Assembly (NCBI RefSeq): GCF_019793435.1
Contig: NZ_JAILYH010000011.1
Coordinates: 1-64,000 of the forward strand
From: Rhizobium redzepovicii
GTDB lineage: Bacteria; Pseudomonadota; Alphaproteobacteria; Rhizobiales; Rhizobiaceae
DNA length: 64,000 nt
Reading direction: 5' to 3'
This document shows, piece after piece, positions 25,658 through 35,356 of this stretch (its first letter is position 1; each line of letters opens with the position of its first letter). The translations under genes and the position numbers were made by a program. The notes beneath the pieces were generated by a model, which was not told the DNA's origin, ran no database searches, and was given only the letters and a program-made list of their open reading frames with translations.

Positions 25658-28600
25658 CAGAACAACCTCATGGGCGCGAAATTCGGGTTCGCAAGCATTT
25701 TGCTGGAGATTTCGGTCGCGTCAGACCAGACATCAGAAAACGACTGGCGCATCTTCATCTCGACCGCATCGCAGAAACACAGCCATGGAAGCCATACCTT
25801 CTCCCACCGGTCCGGCTGGTCGCGTATCCAGTCACCCTCCACCAGCCGTAGGGAATGTTGCCAAAGTTGAAGGATGGCGATCTCTTTCGGGATCGCGATC
25901 AAAATGAGCTGCGGGCAGCCTTTGACGCAGTCAAGCGACTGGCAAAGCTTCCCCTCGTTGCCGGGCTTGCCGTACCGGTCGGCGCACATGGTGCCCAAGC
26001 CGGTCCGCATCACCGCCTCGACGCGGCCTGCCATCTTCTCTTCGTCCACGCCGAGAAACGCGTGAACATCCTCGATCTTCTGGATGACAACAGTTTCCAT
26101 CGAATACTGGAATAGCCGAATGTCGGTGTCTCGCAGGTACATGATGGGATACTTATTGACGTATCCCTCGTGTACCTGCGCCCCGTGCTGTCCCATTGCT
26201 CGCGACAGACCGGTCTTCGCGTCTGACTCAAGCGCGGCCTTCAACAGGATGGACGGCCGCAACATATTTGGGGTCAGCGGGAGGTCAGCCAGCTCCGGAA
26301 CCGACTGAGTCAGGCGCTTAAACTCAGCCCGGAAGGTCCACTCCTCGATCAGCTTCAGAGTCTCGTTGTTGCCCTTGCAGAGGAACAGCTGGTTACGGTC
26401 CTCGTCGGCAATTCTGGGGTTGGCTGCGAAGGCCTCCCGCAGCCAGTTCATTGCCTTGATTGCGGCACACCGGTCAGGGAGGGTCACGAAGATGGGCTTT
26501 CCACCTGCCCTCGCCTTGTAGCCTGTGACTTTGCTGTGATTTGGTTCTTCTGAAGGATCGATGCAGTCGCGGTAGAGCGTTCGCCCGACTGATACATTAC
26601 TGCCGGATTCAAGCATGTAGAGCGTGATGGCAGCGGCCACCGCCTCTTGGGTCGGCAAAAGGTAAGATTGGAGCAGTGTGCCGCCACCGTAATCTAGCGC
26701 CCGCTTCTGAAAGAATTGTCCTTCCTCGCGGCCTGCAGCCTTGTTGCTGGGGTAAATGGAACAGTACCGCTCAGCAACTACTCGGAGCAGGTTCGCAATA
26801 CCTTGCTCGCGGTTATCGTCATCGTTTGGGAAGTGATCACGGAGTAGCTGACGCCGCTGATGCTCGTTGATCCGCCCTTTCCTGAGAATGTCGTGAAAGA
26901 CATCGCCTGGATCACGTCCAATAGAAAGAAGCTCTCGACCGCGATCCCAAAGCGCTCGGCCTACATTCAGTAGCTTGGTCGCGGCGGTCTTGATCAGATC
27001 GAGGCGACGGGTCAAGACATGGAGGATAACCTTCGCGGGGTCCTCCGCTGCCTTGAATTCGTGATTTTCCAGCTCTGCTCTTAAGACGCGATTGAAGTCG
27101 CCCTGGTCCAGCCCGGTGATTTCGATCTGACGAACATCAGCAGCCTGCTTTAGCATCGATGTAGCAAAGTGAAGATAATCATCTACATGAGGCTTTTTCG
27201 GCTTCCCTCGCGTCGTTTCCGTCACTTCCGTCACTTCCGCCACCGACCGCAGATGGTTCGGATTGTCTTCACGGAATGCGATGAGACCCAATTCGTGCGG
27301 TGGAAAGATGCCGTCGTTGCTGAAAACCTTGATGGCGCTGTTCGTCATCGTCAGCTTCCCATTTCGGCTGGGAATGTGCTCATACCGCTCAACCAGGCTG
27401 TCACGATACGCTTGGGTGGCGAGGGTAAATTCCTTCGCTAGGCTTCGCGCCGCCACCCCGTTTGAAAGCCCCTCCAAGAGCGCCACGCACGCTACTGACT
27501 TCTCGGTCGCAATGAAGCTCAGAAGTTCGGTAGCAGCGGAAAATGCGACCTTAGCGTTGTCTTTTGTCGCCTTGCGATAATGCCGCTCGAAGCTCTCCTT
27601 AAACCGACTGGCGAACGAATGAGACCATCCTAGCTCGACGAGCATATGACACTTGAAAATGCGTCCCCCGACAGAAGCAAGAAATTGATCGCTTTTAAGC
27701 CTTTCCTTGAACTTCAATTCCTCGCTTGCGACAACCTCGACATAGGGCGGCCGCAATAGCGCATTGTGCGGCAAATCCAGTAATTTACAAAGCTCCGTCC
27801 TATCGAAGCTATGCCCGTCTTTACCGACCGGTGGCTCCTCCAACAGTTCATGAAGCTTGCTCAGTTTTTCGACAATTTCCGTGGGCTGGTAGCCCGTCTC
27901 GGCGACACGCTTGTCGAATTCCTCGATAAGTTCTGCCACGCGAGGATAACGGAGAATAACGAGCGAGTTTTTGGGCAACTCAAAATGCGAAAACAGTTGG
28001 GTGCGGCTCACCTTACCGTCACGAACGAGAAGCGCACCCTGATCCATCTGCCGCTCCAGCCACAGACGCATGGCAGGAATCTTGGCTTCTGTGGCCGACT
28101 CTTTGCCGCCGACCTCACTTTCATAGTCTTCCAATATCTGCGCGTAGATCGTCAGTGCGGTTTGGCTGAGGCCGAGCTGCCCCGTGATCAGCTTCCGATT
28201 GATCTTGCCTCCTCTACTTCGCTCCAGGCCGCCAGAAACGATCTGAGCGTTCAGGGTCTGCACGATCTTATTCGCCGTGCTCTCCTCCGGGTAATGCTGA
28301 TGTTTCGAAAGGTTCGGGTATTGCGAGACTACGTCTCGGCCCGCCTGGTTTAGGGGGCCGATTTGATCAGGCTTTGCTCCGAACTTCGGTGCCTCCGGCA
28401 ACGATGCGACGGGCTGAACAATTTCCAGCGCGACCTCGTAATCCGTCAGAATGGTCCTGAGAGTGGAGGACAGAAGGGTATGACTTACATTCAGTCGGCT
28501 TGCCATCTCTCGGCGATTAATCAACCGCCGATCAACTTCGGACCGTGGGATTGTGTTAGTTTCGAGACATTCGTTCAGCATCTCCACCAACCGCGCTTTG

Positions 28601-28944
28601 GTCGATCCCGGTTTGTAGGACTGATGAACCGCGAGCGCAGGGAAACGGTCTACGTGAGCCGCATTAAAGGCATTGAGGTCATTCTCCGGCGGGTCGTTGC
28701 CCTCATAAGACGCCAGCGGCGGTGGACAAATCGATAGCCGATGCACTTCAGCGCCACCTCCGGTCGAGCGCCCATCTTGCCCTTTGTCGAGGTTACCGAA
28801 CGCGGTCTTCACAAGATCAGAAATGACATAGTCGAGAGGATCGGATACCTCGCCGGGGCCGACATCAGCCGTTTCGAATAGCGACAGCTGCCCGTCATCG
28901 ACTGGCATCCTACCGTCCCCTGATTTCGAACCTTTTCTAGGCAT
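25657..28944 (-). CDS. Large recombinase-like protein, module member 3
   Basis: 1095 residues, first gene of the module. The first ~700 residues are helical with several repeated small HTH-like units (for example GQLGLSQTALTIYAQ and MASRLNVSHTLLSSTL). The C-terminal ~300 resemble a degenerate tyrosine-recombinase domain: LTPNMLRPSILLKAALES, then AMGQHGAQVHEGYVN with His and Tyr. A Cys cluster (CQSLDCVKGC) lies near the end. It is unusually long for the family and may be the DNA-recognition subunit. Start ATG at 28944; the following 180 bases before thyA hold no gene. Confidence 0.7.
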   Translation of the reverse strand: MPRKGSKSGDGRMPVDDGQLSLFETADVGPGEVSDPLDYVISDLVKTAFGNLDKGQDGRSTGGGAEVHRLSICPPPLASYEGNDPPENDLNAFNAAHVDRFPALAVHQSYKPGSTKARLVEMLNECLETNTIPRSEVDRRLINRREMASRLNVSHTLLSSTLRTILTDYEVALEIVQPVASLPEAPKFGAKPDQIGPLNQAGRDVVSQYPNLSKHQHYPEESTANKIVQTLNAQIVSGGLERSRGGKINRKLITGQLGLSQTALTIYAQILEDYESEVGGKESATEAKIPAMRLWLERQMDQGALLVRDGKVSRTQLFSHFELPKNSLVILRYPRVAELIEEFDKRVAETGYQPTEIVEKLSKLHELLEEPPVGKDGHSFDRTELCKLLDLPHNALLRPPYVEVVASEELKFKERLKSDQFLASVGGRIFKCHMLVELGWSHSFASRFKESFERHYRKATKDNAKVAFSAATELLSFIATEKSVACVALLEGLSNGVAARSLAKEFTLATQAYRDSLVERYEHIPSRNGKLTMTNSAIKVFSNDGIFPPHELGLIAFREDNPNHLRSVAEVTEVTETTRGKPKKPHVDDYLHFATSMLKQAADVRQIEITGLDQGDFNRVLRAELENHEFKAAEDPAKVILHVLTRRLDLIKTAATKLLNVGRALWDRGRELLSIGRDPGDVFHDILRKGRINEHQRRQLLRDHFPNDDDNREQGIANLLRVVAERYCSIYPSNKAAGREEGQFFQKRALDYGGGTLLQSYLLPTQEAVAAAITLYMLESGSNVSVGRTLYRDCIDPSEEPNHSKVTGYKARAGGKPIFVTLPDRCAAIKAMNWLREAFAANPRIADEDRNQLFLCKGNNETLKLIEEWTFRAEFKRLTQSVPELADLPLTPNMLRPSILLKAALESDAKTGLSRAMGQHGAQVHEGYVNKYPIMYLRDTDIRLFQYSMETVVIQKIEDVHAFLGVDEEKMAGRVEAVMRTGLGTMCADRYGKPGNEGKLCQSLDCVKGCPQLILIAIPKEIAILQLWQHSLRLVEGDWIRDQPDRWEKVWLPWLCFCDAVEMKMRQSFSDVWSDATEISSKMLANPNFAPMRLF

Positions 28945-29128
28945 GGGATCACCCTTCCCCGTGAATTACCTGTCCACGGGTATTGTTGAGTTGTTGATTT
29001 TTGGTATCGAAAAAGAAGCGTTTTCAGCCGCAGGGCGACGCCGTCCAGTCCCTGACGGCTCCGTCACGGATTGCTAAATTACTAGCATCTTTACTGGCTG
29101 GTTAACGCGGCAATGAATCGTAGACCGA

Positions 29129-30061
29129 TCAGACGGCGACCGGCGCGTCAATGGCTGGATGAGGATCGTATCCAGTCACCTCGAAGTCGTCGATGGTATA
29201 TCCATCGATGGATTCCGGCCGCCTCAACAGACGCAACTTTGGGAACGGACGGGGCTCGCGGCTCAGCAACGTGTGGGCCATATCAATGTGGTTCAAATAC
29301 AGATGCGTGTCGCCGCCTACCCAGACCAACTCTCCAGGCGTCATGTCAACCTGCTGCGCAATCATGTGAAGAAGCGCAGCCTCCTGTGCGATGTTGAATG
29401 GAGCGCCCAATCCTAGATCGCATGACCTTTGCCCAACTAGTAGTTGTAATTTCGGCTTAGCACCCTCAGCACCCGTTCGCTCGTCCCCAAGCCCGGTCAC
29501 ATGAAACTGATAAGTCATATGGCAAGGTGGGAGTGCCATCTGATCCAGCTCGGCGACGTTCCAGGCGTGAAAGAGCATCCGACGGCTCGATGGCTTCGTC
29601 TTGAGCGTTTCGATAACCGTCGCAATCTGGTCGTGCTCTTTGCCATCAGCGTCCAGCCATCGACGCCACTGCTTACCGTAAATTGGCCCCAGGTTACCCC
29701 ATCGCCCCGAGAAGTCGTCATCCGAGAGAATGCGAGCCTCGAACTCCTCTTGGGAAATGTCCTCGCCGGTAGCTTGACGGTACTTTGCCAGCGGCCAGTC
29801 CGTCCAAATGCGAACGTTCTCCCGCAAAAGAGACTGCAGGTCAGTCTGCCCGGTCAGGAACCAAAGCATCTCCTTCACGGCAGTCTTCCAATAAACCCGC
29901 TTTGTCGTGAAAACTGGGAAGGCTCCGTCGGACAAATCAAAGCGCATCATTGCACCGAATGATGACAACGTACCCACGCCGGTCCGGTCGATCCGACGAT
30001 CACCGTGTTGAAGAACGTGCTCGATCAGATCGAGATATTGGTACTCAGGGTGACGGGCCAT
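29129..30061 (-). CDS. thyA: Thymidylate synthase, element-borne copy
   Basis: 310 residues from the ATG at 30061, which has AGGA eight bases upstream. It converts dUMP to dTMP with methylene-tetrahydrofolate. The catalytic Cys is in MALPPCHMTYQFHV and the phosphate-binding Arg pair in SSRRMLFHAWN. VGGDTHLYLNH and the C-terminal GYDPHPAIDAPVAV are intact. It differs clearly in sequence from the truncated resident copy next door and contains an extra stretch (QATGEDISQEEFEARIL) typical of another thyA lineage. Its position between the recombinases and the broken thyA suggests it is carried to rescue the host after insertion. Confidence 0.9.
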   Translation of the reverse strand: MARHPEYQYLDLIEHVLQHGDRRIDRTGVGTLSSFGAMMRFDLSDGAFPVFTTKRVYWKTAVKEMLWFLTGQTDLQSLLRENVRIWTDWPLAKYRQATGEDISQEEFEARILSDDDFSGRWGNLGPIYGKQWRRWLDADGKEHDQIATVIETLKTKPSSRRMLFHAWNVAELDQMALPPCHMTYQFHVTGLGDERTGAEGAKPKLQLLVGQRSCDLGLGAPFNIAQEAALLHMIAQQVDMTPGELVWVGGDTHLYLNHIDMAHTLLSREPRPFPKLRLLRRPESIDGYTIDDFEVTGYDPHPAIDAPVAV

Positions 30062-30148
30062 ATCCAAATTCCTGTGGTTATGGGAACAAGTCTGACAACG
30101 GCCGAATTTGGACGCAAGAGGCCGAAACCAACAAAGGGAGGACGAGGC

Positions 30149-30772
30149 TTAGGCTACCGATGGTACCGGTACCGCTCCGAGATTTCCAAAAACCCTTGCC
30201 AGCCAACGGGTACAGACCAAGGGTACATGTTTGATGACGGAAAAGAAACACACGCCGAGGAAGATGTCGGCCGAGCGCTGATAGAGCTGGCAGGAGAGCT
30301 TGCCATCGGCCACGTAGAACTGGAACAGGCAATGGCAGGGCGGCAGCGCCATCTGGTCGACCTCGGCCGGATTCCAGGCAGAGACGATATGGCGGCGCGA
30401 ATTCGGATTGTCGACGATGCCTTTGACGAGATTGGCGATCTGATCGATATGGCCGCCGTCCGGTGCCGGCCAGGAGCGCCACTGGGAGCCGTAGACCGGC
30501 CCGAGATCGCCGTTTTCGTCGGCCCACTCATCCCAGATCGAAACGCCGTTCTCCTTGAGATAGCCGATATTTGTCTCGCCCTTCAGGAACCATAAAAGCT
30601 CGTGGATGATCGAGCGCAGATGCAGCTTCTTTGTCGTCGTGACGGGAAAGCCTTCCTGCAGGTCGAAGCGCATCTGGTAGCCGAAGACCGAGCGCGTGCC
30701 GGTGCCGGTGCGGTCGCCCCGGTCGGAGCCCTTTTCCATCACATGGTTGAGGAGATCGAGATATTGCTTCAT
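30149..30772 (-). pseudogene. thyA: Resident thyA truncated by island insertion
   Basis: From the ATG at 30772 the frame is a normal ThyA through LPPCHCLFQFYVADGK and YQRSADIFLGV. At about 30250 it abruptly turns into non-homologous sequence (CFFSVIKHVP...) and stops at 30149. The lost part would be PFNIASYALL onward, about one third of the protein, including folate-binding residues. The high-GC codon use matches a core gene. No 3' remainder is visible elsewhere in the window, so the far end of the insertion is outside it or has been deleted. Confidence 0.85.
30162..30250. other. Putative recombination end next to thyA junction
   Basis: Right edge of the island. A 12-base palindrome GGTACCGGTACC lies at 30162-30173, and two direct GGGTACA repeats at 30208-30214 and 30221-30227. 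These sit within 90 bases of the junction with thyA sequence (30251). They could be recombinase arm sites; this is inference. Confidence 0.35.
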
Positions 30773-31654
30773 GGCGCGCTGATTCCGTTTGGCTTAATTT
30801 AGGCTCCCGGCAGAAGGAAACCAATCGCCGGCGGGCATTTTCCCAATGTTTCTGATGGGTCGCATAACGCTTTTATGACGTTGGCCCCTTCCTTGGGCAG
30901 CGGAAACCCCTATACCACCCATGCTGGCTTTCGGCCGGCTATGGCGATAACCGAGCGGTGTAATAAACCTATTGGACCCGGGGGCGTTATAGCAACAACC
31001 CTTGCCATTTAGTCGATGACTCTTCGCTTCAAGCTCTGCTCTGCTCCTCGCCATCAACCTTGGGAGGGAGTTTCCCTCCCTGAAACGCCCCATTCCGATA
31101 CCGCAGGGCGACCGTCAGCATCGTGAACGACCTCTAACGGGCATCGGCCTGTTACGGCGCGCGCGGGACTTGCCTGCCAGGTCGCCGGACCCTCGCGAAC
31201 GCGCCGACGACAACGATGCGATCGTGCATTTATCAACGAAGAAGCAGTAACCGACATCAAAATCAACGCCTCCTCCTGCTAGGCCTATGGCATTCACGCA
31301 TCTCAATTCGGCACCGAATGAAGCTCATGTATCGGAGTCTTATTCAACGAATAACGGTCGATTTTGAAGTATTGAGCCATTTTTCTGAGTCAGAATAAGG
31401 TAGCCGACGAACCTTCTTGTTCGAGCGCAAGCTATTGAAAATATTGCACCTTATCCGTCGATTGCTGAAGCGCTCGCGTTCGAGAATGCGGCAGCACTCG
31501 ACCGGGTTCATTTCGGTCAGTTTGATGGTGATGGCCTCCTCTGCCTATCCAAGGTCCGATTGTACCTGTTCATCAGCAAGCCGCTTTGACCAAACGCAAT
31601 GCGAAGGTCGACTCCAGATGCATCATGGCGAAGAAATAATCACAGGAGGCCAGT
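30773..31654. other. 880-base stretch without a supportable gene
   Basis: Short frames only, none with a recognisable product. A weak FNR-like site, TTGAC-CAAA-CGCAA, lies at 31586-31599, 55 bases before the stress-protein start. One half-site is off consensus, so it is mentioned only as a possibility. Confidence 0.4.
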
Positions 31655-32476
31655 ATGAGACCGCAATTCCATCTTCCTTTGTCGACCTATCCCGACGTGA
31701 GTTCCTTCACCATCGTTGACAACGCAATCGACCTCGCCCGCCAGATTGGCGCCGACCTCTTCGCGAGCATCCCGCAGGTACGGGTCCCGCCAATCCACCA
31801 GCCATTCCCCACCATGATCGATGTCGACCTCTGGCGCGGGCAAGCGGAGGGATACAGCCGGGACAGCGGTGCTTCGCTTCGAGGACATATTGCAGACGCA
31901 GCCTCGGAGAGCGGTGTCGACATACGCATTCATGGCTTCGACGCCAAGGAGCCGTTCATCTTCGAATGCTTCACGAAAATCGCCAGGAGCAATGACCTGT
32001 CGATAGTGGAGGCTTCGGAACTCTCTCGCCAGTTCTCGGAGACGCTGCTGTTCGAGAGCGGGCGTCCGTTGCTCCTTTTTCCCGCCACCAGCGTCTTTGG
32101 TCGCATCGATACCATTGCGATCGCCTGGGACGGCAGCGCGACCGCGGCGCGGGCAATCTGCTGCGCACGGATATTCGCCGAACAAGCAACGAAAATACAG
32201 GTCATCTCGGTGACCGACGACAAGCAGATCGACAAAGCGAACCGCTCCATCCTAATGTCCTCGTTAAAGCGCTCCGGGCTCGAGGTGGAGGACGTACCTG
32301 TTCAAGCCAAGGGGGAGTCTCCGGCTGCCGCGCTTCAGGCGGCAGCGCTCGAACGGAAGGCGGATCTTCTCGTGGCGGGCGGATTTGGCCACTCCAGGAT
32401 TCGCGAATTCATCCTCGGCGGCGTTACTCGAGAACTTCTTTGCAAGGCCGAGATGCCGGTCCTTCTCGCTCATTAA
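31655..32476 (+). CDS. Universal stress protein, two-domain UspA type
   Basis: 273 residues, preceded by CACAGGAGG. Two Usp domains are present. The first (1-145) has lost the nucleotide loop. The second starts IDTIAIAWDGSATAARA and ends VAGGFGHSRIREFILGGVTR, which carries the G-x2-G-x9-G-type ATP-binding loop. Such tandem Usp proteins are often induced under low oxygen in rhizobia. Cytoplasmic. A degenerate FNR-like site upstream is compatible with this but weak. Confidence 0.85.
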   Translation: MRPQFHLPLSTYPDVSSFTIVDNAIDLARQIGADLFASIPQVRVPPIHQPFPTMIDVDLWRGQAEGYSRDSGASLRGHIADAASESGVDIRIHGFDAKEPFIFECFTKIARSNDLSIVEASELSRQFSETLLFESGRPLLLFPATSVFGRIDTIAIAWDGSATAARAICCARIFAEQATKIQVISVTDDKQIDKANRSILMSSLKRSGLEVEDVPVQAKGESPAAALQAAALERKADLLVAGGFGHSRIREFILGGVTRELLCKAEMPVLLAH

Positions 32477-32760
32477 AGGGCACGGAGGACGTTGAGGATC
32501 ACCGCTACGTCGATGCCCTCCTGAAGAGGGGCGCGACCGACTGGCGGGAAATATCCGGCCCCCGCGAACCCACCGCGACGAGCGAGAGGCCGATGCCCGT
32601 ATAGACGCTCTGCGACGTGATCCTCGGGACCAGGGCAGCAGCCGTCAGAGAAATGGCAGCGAGTACAGACAATCGCCTATGAGACCGTAACGAAGGCAAC
32701 AGTCGGAACAACGGCCCCATCGCCCTTCCAGGATGCGAAGCCACCTCCTCCGGGTTAGCC
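32473..32760 (-). pseudogene. C-terminal remnant of a metal P1B-type ATPase
   Basis: The last codons on the minus strand read APLQEGIDVAVILNVLRAL and a stop, the standard end of rhizobial heavy-metal P-type ATPases. Further upstream, but in another frame, is RITSQSVYTGIGLSLVAVG, the preceding transmembrane helix of the same family. A frameshift near 32555 separates them, and the ATP-binding domain is absent. The stop overlaps the end of the stress-protein gene. Confidence 0.65.
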
Positions 32761-33019
32761 CTGCCGAATGGATGGGTTAATGAGGTCTCGGTTTGGCGAT
32801 CGTGTTGAGCGATCATCAATGCCGTCGTCTCCTGGTTCCTGATGACATCCTTCTCCGTTCCGAAGTCGCATCCGTCTTTGATCGCGATCAATAACGAGCC
32901 GCGATATAGGCATTGGACGCGAATTCCCGTCAATCTTGAGTTCACCAGTGGTATGCAGTCACATTCGTTGGGAGAAGAACGCGTACCACCCGCCGCATCC
33001 GTTCCGAATCCACCGTCAA

Positions 33020-34237
33020 TCAGGCGACGTGCCTAGCCAGCGCGCAGCGCGACCAGAGCGAATGGAGCGCCTCGACCAGATGGGCGATATCGGCATCGGA
33101 ATGCAGCGGCGTCGGCGTGATGCGCAGACGCTCGGTCTTCTTCGGCACGGTGGGATAGTTGATCGGCTGGACGTAGACGCCGCAATTGTCGAGCAGCAGG
33201 TCGGAGATCCACTTGCATTTGGCGGCATCGCCGACCAGCACCGGCACGATATGGCTTGGATTGGGCACATGCGGAATGCCGCTCTGATCGAGCAGCATCC
33301 GGAGCTTGCGCACCCGGTCCTGATGGCGGGCGCGCTCGAACTGGCTGACCTTCAGGTGCTGGATCGAAGCGACGGCGCCGGCGGCAAGCGCCGGCGGCAG
33401 CGCCGTGGTGAAGATGAAGCCGGACGCGAAGGAACGGATGAAGTCGCAAAGCGCTGCCGAAGCGGCGATATAACCGCCCATCACCCCGAAGGCCTTGCCG
33501 AGCGTGCCTTCGATGACGGTCAGCCGGTCCATCAGCCCTTCGCGCTCGGCAATGCCGCCGCCGCGCGGGCCGTACATGCCGACCGCATGCACTTCGTCGA
33601 GATAGGTCATCGCGCCGTATTTGTCGGCGAGGTCGCAGATTTCCTTGATCGGGGCGATATCGCCGTCCATCGAATAGACGCTCTCGAAGGCGATCAGCTT
33701 CGGCGCCTTCGGATCGGCGGCTTTGAGCTTGGCTTCGAGATCGGCGACGTCATTGTGCTTCCAGATCACCTTGTCGCACTTGGCATGACGGATGCCTTCG
33801 ATCATCGAGGCATGGTTCAGCGCGTCGGAGAAGATGACCAGGCCTGGGATCCTGGCGCCGAGCGTGCCGAGGGCTGCCCAGTTGGACACATAGCCCGAGG
33901 TGAAGATCAGCGCTGATTCCTTGGCGTGCAGATCGGCAAGCTCACGCTCGAGCATGACGTGGTAGTGGTTGGTGCCAGAAATATTCCGGGTGCCTCCCGC
34001 ACCCGCGCCACAGTGGTCGATGGCGTTTTTCATCGCCTCGATCACCTTCGGGTTCTGGCCCATGCCGAGATAGTCGTTGGAGCACCAGACCGTGACTTCC
34101 TTTTCGCCATCGGCCGTATGGCGCGTCGCGCGCGGGAAATTGCCGCGGTGACGCTCGAGATCGGCAAAAACGCGGTAACGGCCCTCGGCATGAAGCCCGT
34201 CCAACTCGTTTTTGAAAAACGCTTCGAAAGCCATCAT
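33020..34237 (-). CDS. hemA: 5-aminolevulinate synthase
   Basis: 405 residues, the usual length. It condenses glycine and succinyl-CoA to ALA, the first step of heme synthesis in alphaproteobacteria, with PLP. VWCSNDYLGMGQNPKV, GAGAGGTRNISGTNH, YLDEVHAVGMYG and IEGTLGKAFGVMGGY (PLP lysine) are all present. The start is the first ATG of a pair at 34237 with AGGAG upstream. A perfect FixK-type box is centred 54 bases before the start, so heme supply would rise with cbb3 oxidase at low oxygen. Confidence 0.95.
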   Translation of the reverse strand: MMAFEAFFKNELDGLHAEGRYRVFADLERHRGNFPRATRHTADGEKEVTVWCSNDYLGMGQNPKVIEAMKNAIDHCGAGAGGTRNISGTNHYHVMLERELADLHAKESALIFTSGYVSNWAALGTLGARIPGLVIFSDALNHASMIEGIRHAKCDKVIWKHNDVADLEAKLKAADPKAPKLIAFESVYSMDGDIAPIKEICDLADKYGAMTYLDEVHAVGMYGPRGGGIAEREGLMDRLTVIEGTLGKAFGVMGGYIAASAALCDFIRSFASGFIFTTALPPALAAGAVASIQHLKVSQFERARHQDRVRKLRMLLDQSGIPHVPNPSHIVPVLVGDAAKCKWISDLLLDNCGVYVQPINYPTVPKKTERLRITPTPLHSDADIAHLVEALHSLWSRCALARHVA

Positions 34238-34284
34238 CTGCTCCTGATTTGCGCCATCGATACATCGACCCGTCGAAGCCGTAT

Positions 34285-34298
34285 TTGACGTTGGTCAA
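34285..34298 (-). promoter_or_regulatory. FixK/FNR box upstream of hemA
   Basis: TTGAC-GTTG-GTCAA, a perfect dyad of the FixK type, 48 bases from the hemA start. It fits activation of hemA by FixK under low oxygen. Confidence 0.8.
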
Positions 34299-34385
34299 AA
34301 TACCTGCAATCGCTCCGCCAGCCGAATGCACGGGCACACCGTACGGGCCGAAACCTCTGTCCTCGCCCGAAATATCGCGCCGTTG

Positions 34386-34399
34386 TTGATCCGCATCAA
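34386..34399 (+). promoter_or_regulatory. FixK/FNR box upstream of ccmC
   Basis: TTGAT-CCGC-ATCAA, an exact FNR/FixK consensus, 34 bases before the ccmC ATG. The short distance implies a short leader or a start slightly further in. Confidence 0.8.
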
Positions 34400-34433
34400 T
34401 TGTCGAATGGACACGTAACGTTAAGAACGGCGC

Positions 34434-35210
34434 ATGAGCCCCCTTTCACCTTTGGCCGATGCTGCCGCCACCCTCGCGCAACCCGCGAGATTTTTGGAAC
34501 TCGCCGAGCGAGCGCTTCCCTACCTTCTGTGCCTTACAACGATCGGCTTCGCAGCAGGCCTGTATCTCAGCTTTTCTTCCGACGTCGATTATCAACAAGG
34601 CGAGACCGTCCGGATAATGTACGTGCATGTGCCTGCAGCCTGGATGGCAATGCTCTGCTACACGATGATGACGGCAAATGCGATCGGCTCCCTCGTCTGG
34701 AAGCACCCTTTGGCAGACGTTTCCGCACGGGTCGCGGCGCCACTTGGAGCAGCCTTCACATTCGTGGCCCTGGTGACTGGGGCCATCTGGGGCAAGCCCA
34801 TGTGGGGGACCTGGTGGGTATGGGATGCCCGGCTGACATCCATGTTCATCCTGTTCATCATGTATCTCGGCATCCTGACAATCAACCAGTCGATCGATGA
34901 ACCCATCCGCGCCGCCCGCGTCACGGCCGTGTTGATCATCGTCGGGTTCGTCAACATTCCCATCATCAAGTTTTCCGTGGATTGGTGGAACACGCTTCAC
35001 CAGCCCGCCAGCGTGTTGAGACTGGGTGGAACCAGGTTGGATGTCGAATTCCTGTGTCCGCTCCTGGTCATGAGTTTTGCCTTCGGCACACTGTTTGCGA
35101 CCCTCTATGTCGCGTCGATCAGAAACGAGATCTGGCGAAGGAAGCTGATCTCCTACCAGAGGCTCGCGGCAAGGGCCGCAGTTCACAGGGAACACCAGGA
35201 TGGACCATGA
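34434..35210 (+). CDS. ccmC: Heme exporter/handling protein CcmC
   Basis: 258 residues with six hydrophobic segments. The tryptophan-rich heme-handling signature WGTWWVWDARLT is near residue 125, with conserved His in YVHVPAAW and in the later NTLHQPASV loop. CcmC loads heme onto CcmE at the periplasmic face during cytochrome c maturation. It leads an operon ccmC-ccmD-ccmG in which the next gene overlaps its end. ccmA and ccmB, usually upstream, are absent here, so this is a partial or second ccm set. A consensus FixK box precedes it. Confidence 0.93.
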   Translation: MSPLSPLADAAATLAQPARFLELAERALPYLLCLTTIGFAAGLYLSFSSDVDYQQGETVRIMYVHVPAAWMAMLCYTMMTANAIGSLVWKHPLADVSARVAAPLGAAFTFVALVTGAIWGKPMWGTWWVWDARLTSMFILFIMYLGILTINQSIDEPIRAARVTAVLIIVGFVNIPIIKFSVDWWNTLHQPASVLRLGGTRLDVEFLCPLLVMSFAFGTLFATLYVASIRNEIWRRKLISYQRLAARAAVHREHQDGP

Positions 35211-35355
35211 ATATTATGTGACCGCAGCCTATGCGTTGACGTTTTCAGTCATGACGATAGTGGCGCTGAAGGTGCTGTTTGCGGGGCGAGGCTATCGCCG
35301 ACAGTTCGCCGCCATCTCAGCCGTCCGTCGACGGCAGCGTCGCGAAGGCGAATGA
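35200..35355 (+). CDS. ccmD: Heme exporter subunit CcmD
   Basis: 51-residue protein, too short for many gene callers: MDHEYYVTAAYALTFSVM followed by a single membrane helix and a basic tail rich in Arg (RRQRRRE). This is the expected form of CcmD, which stabilises CcmC and helps release holo-CcmE. CAGGA precedes the ATG. It overlaps the end of ccmC by 11 bases, and its stop is separated by one base from the start of ccmG. Confidence 0.85.
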   Translation: MDHEYYVTAAYALTFSVMTIVALKVLFAGRGYRRQFAAISAVRRRQRREGE

Positions 35356-35356
35356 G

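Noticed and set aside
25657..28944. Type I restriction or DISARM-type protein
   Set aside because: No methylase, helicase or nuclease motif; the C-terminus fits a degenerate tyrosine recombinase and the gene is coupled to recombinases.
32936..33916. 326-codon plus-strand frame
   Set aside because: Antisense to hemA; the composition mirrors the GC-rich codons of hemA.
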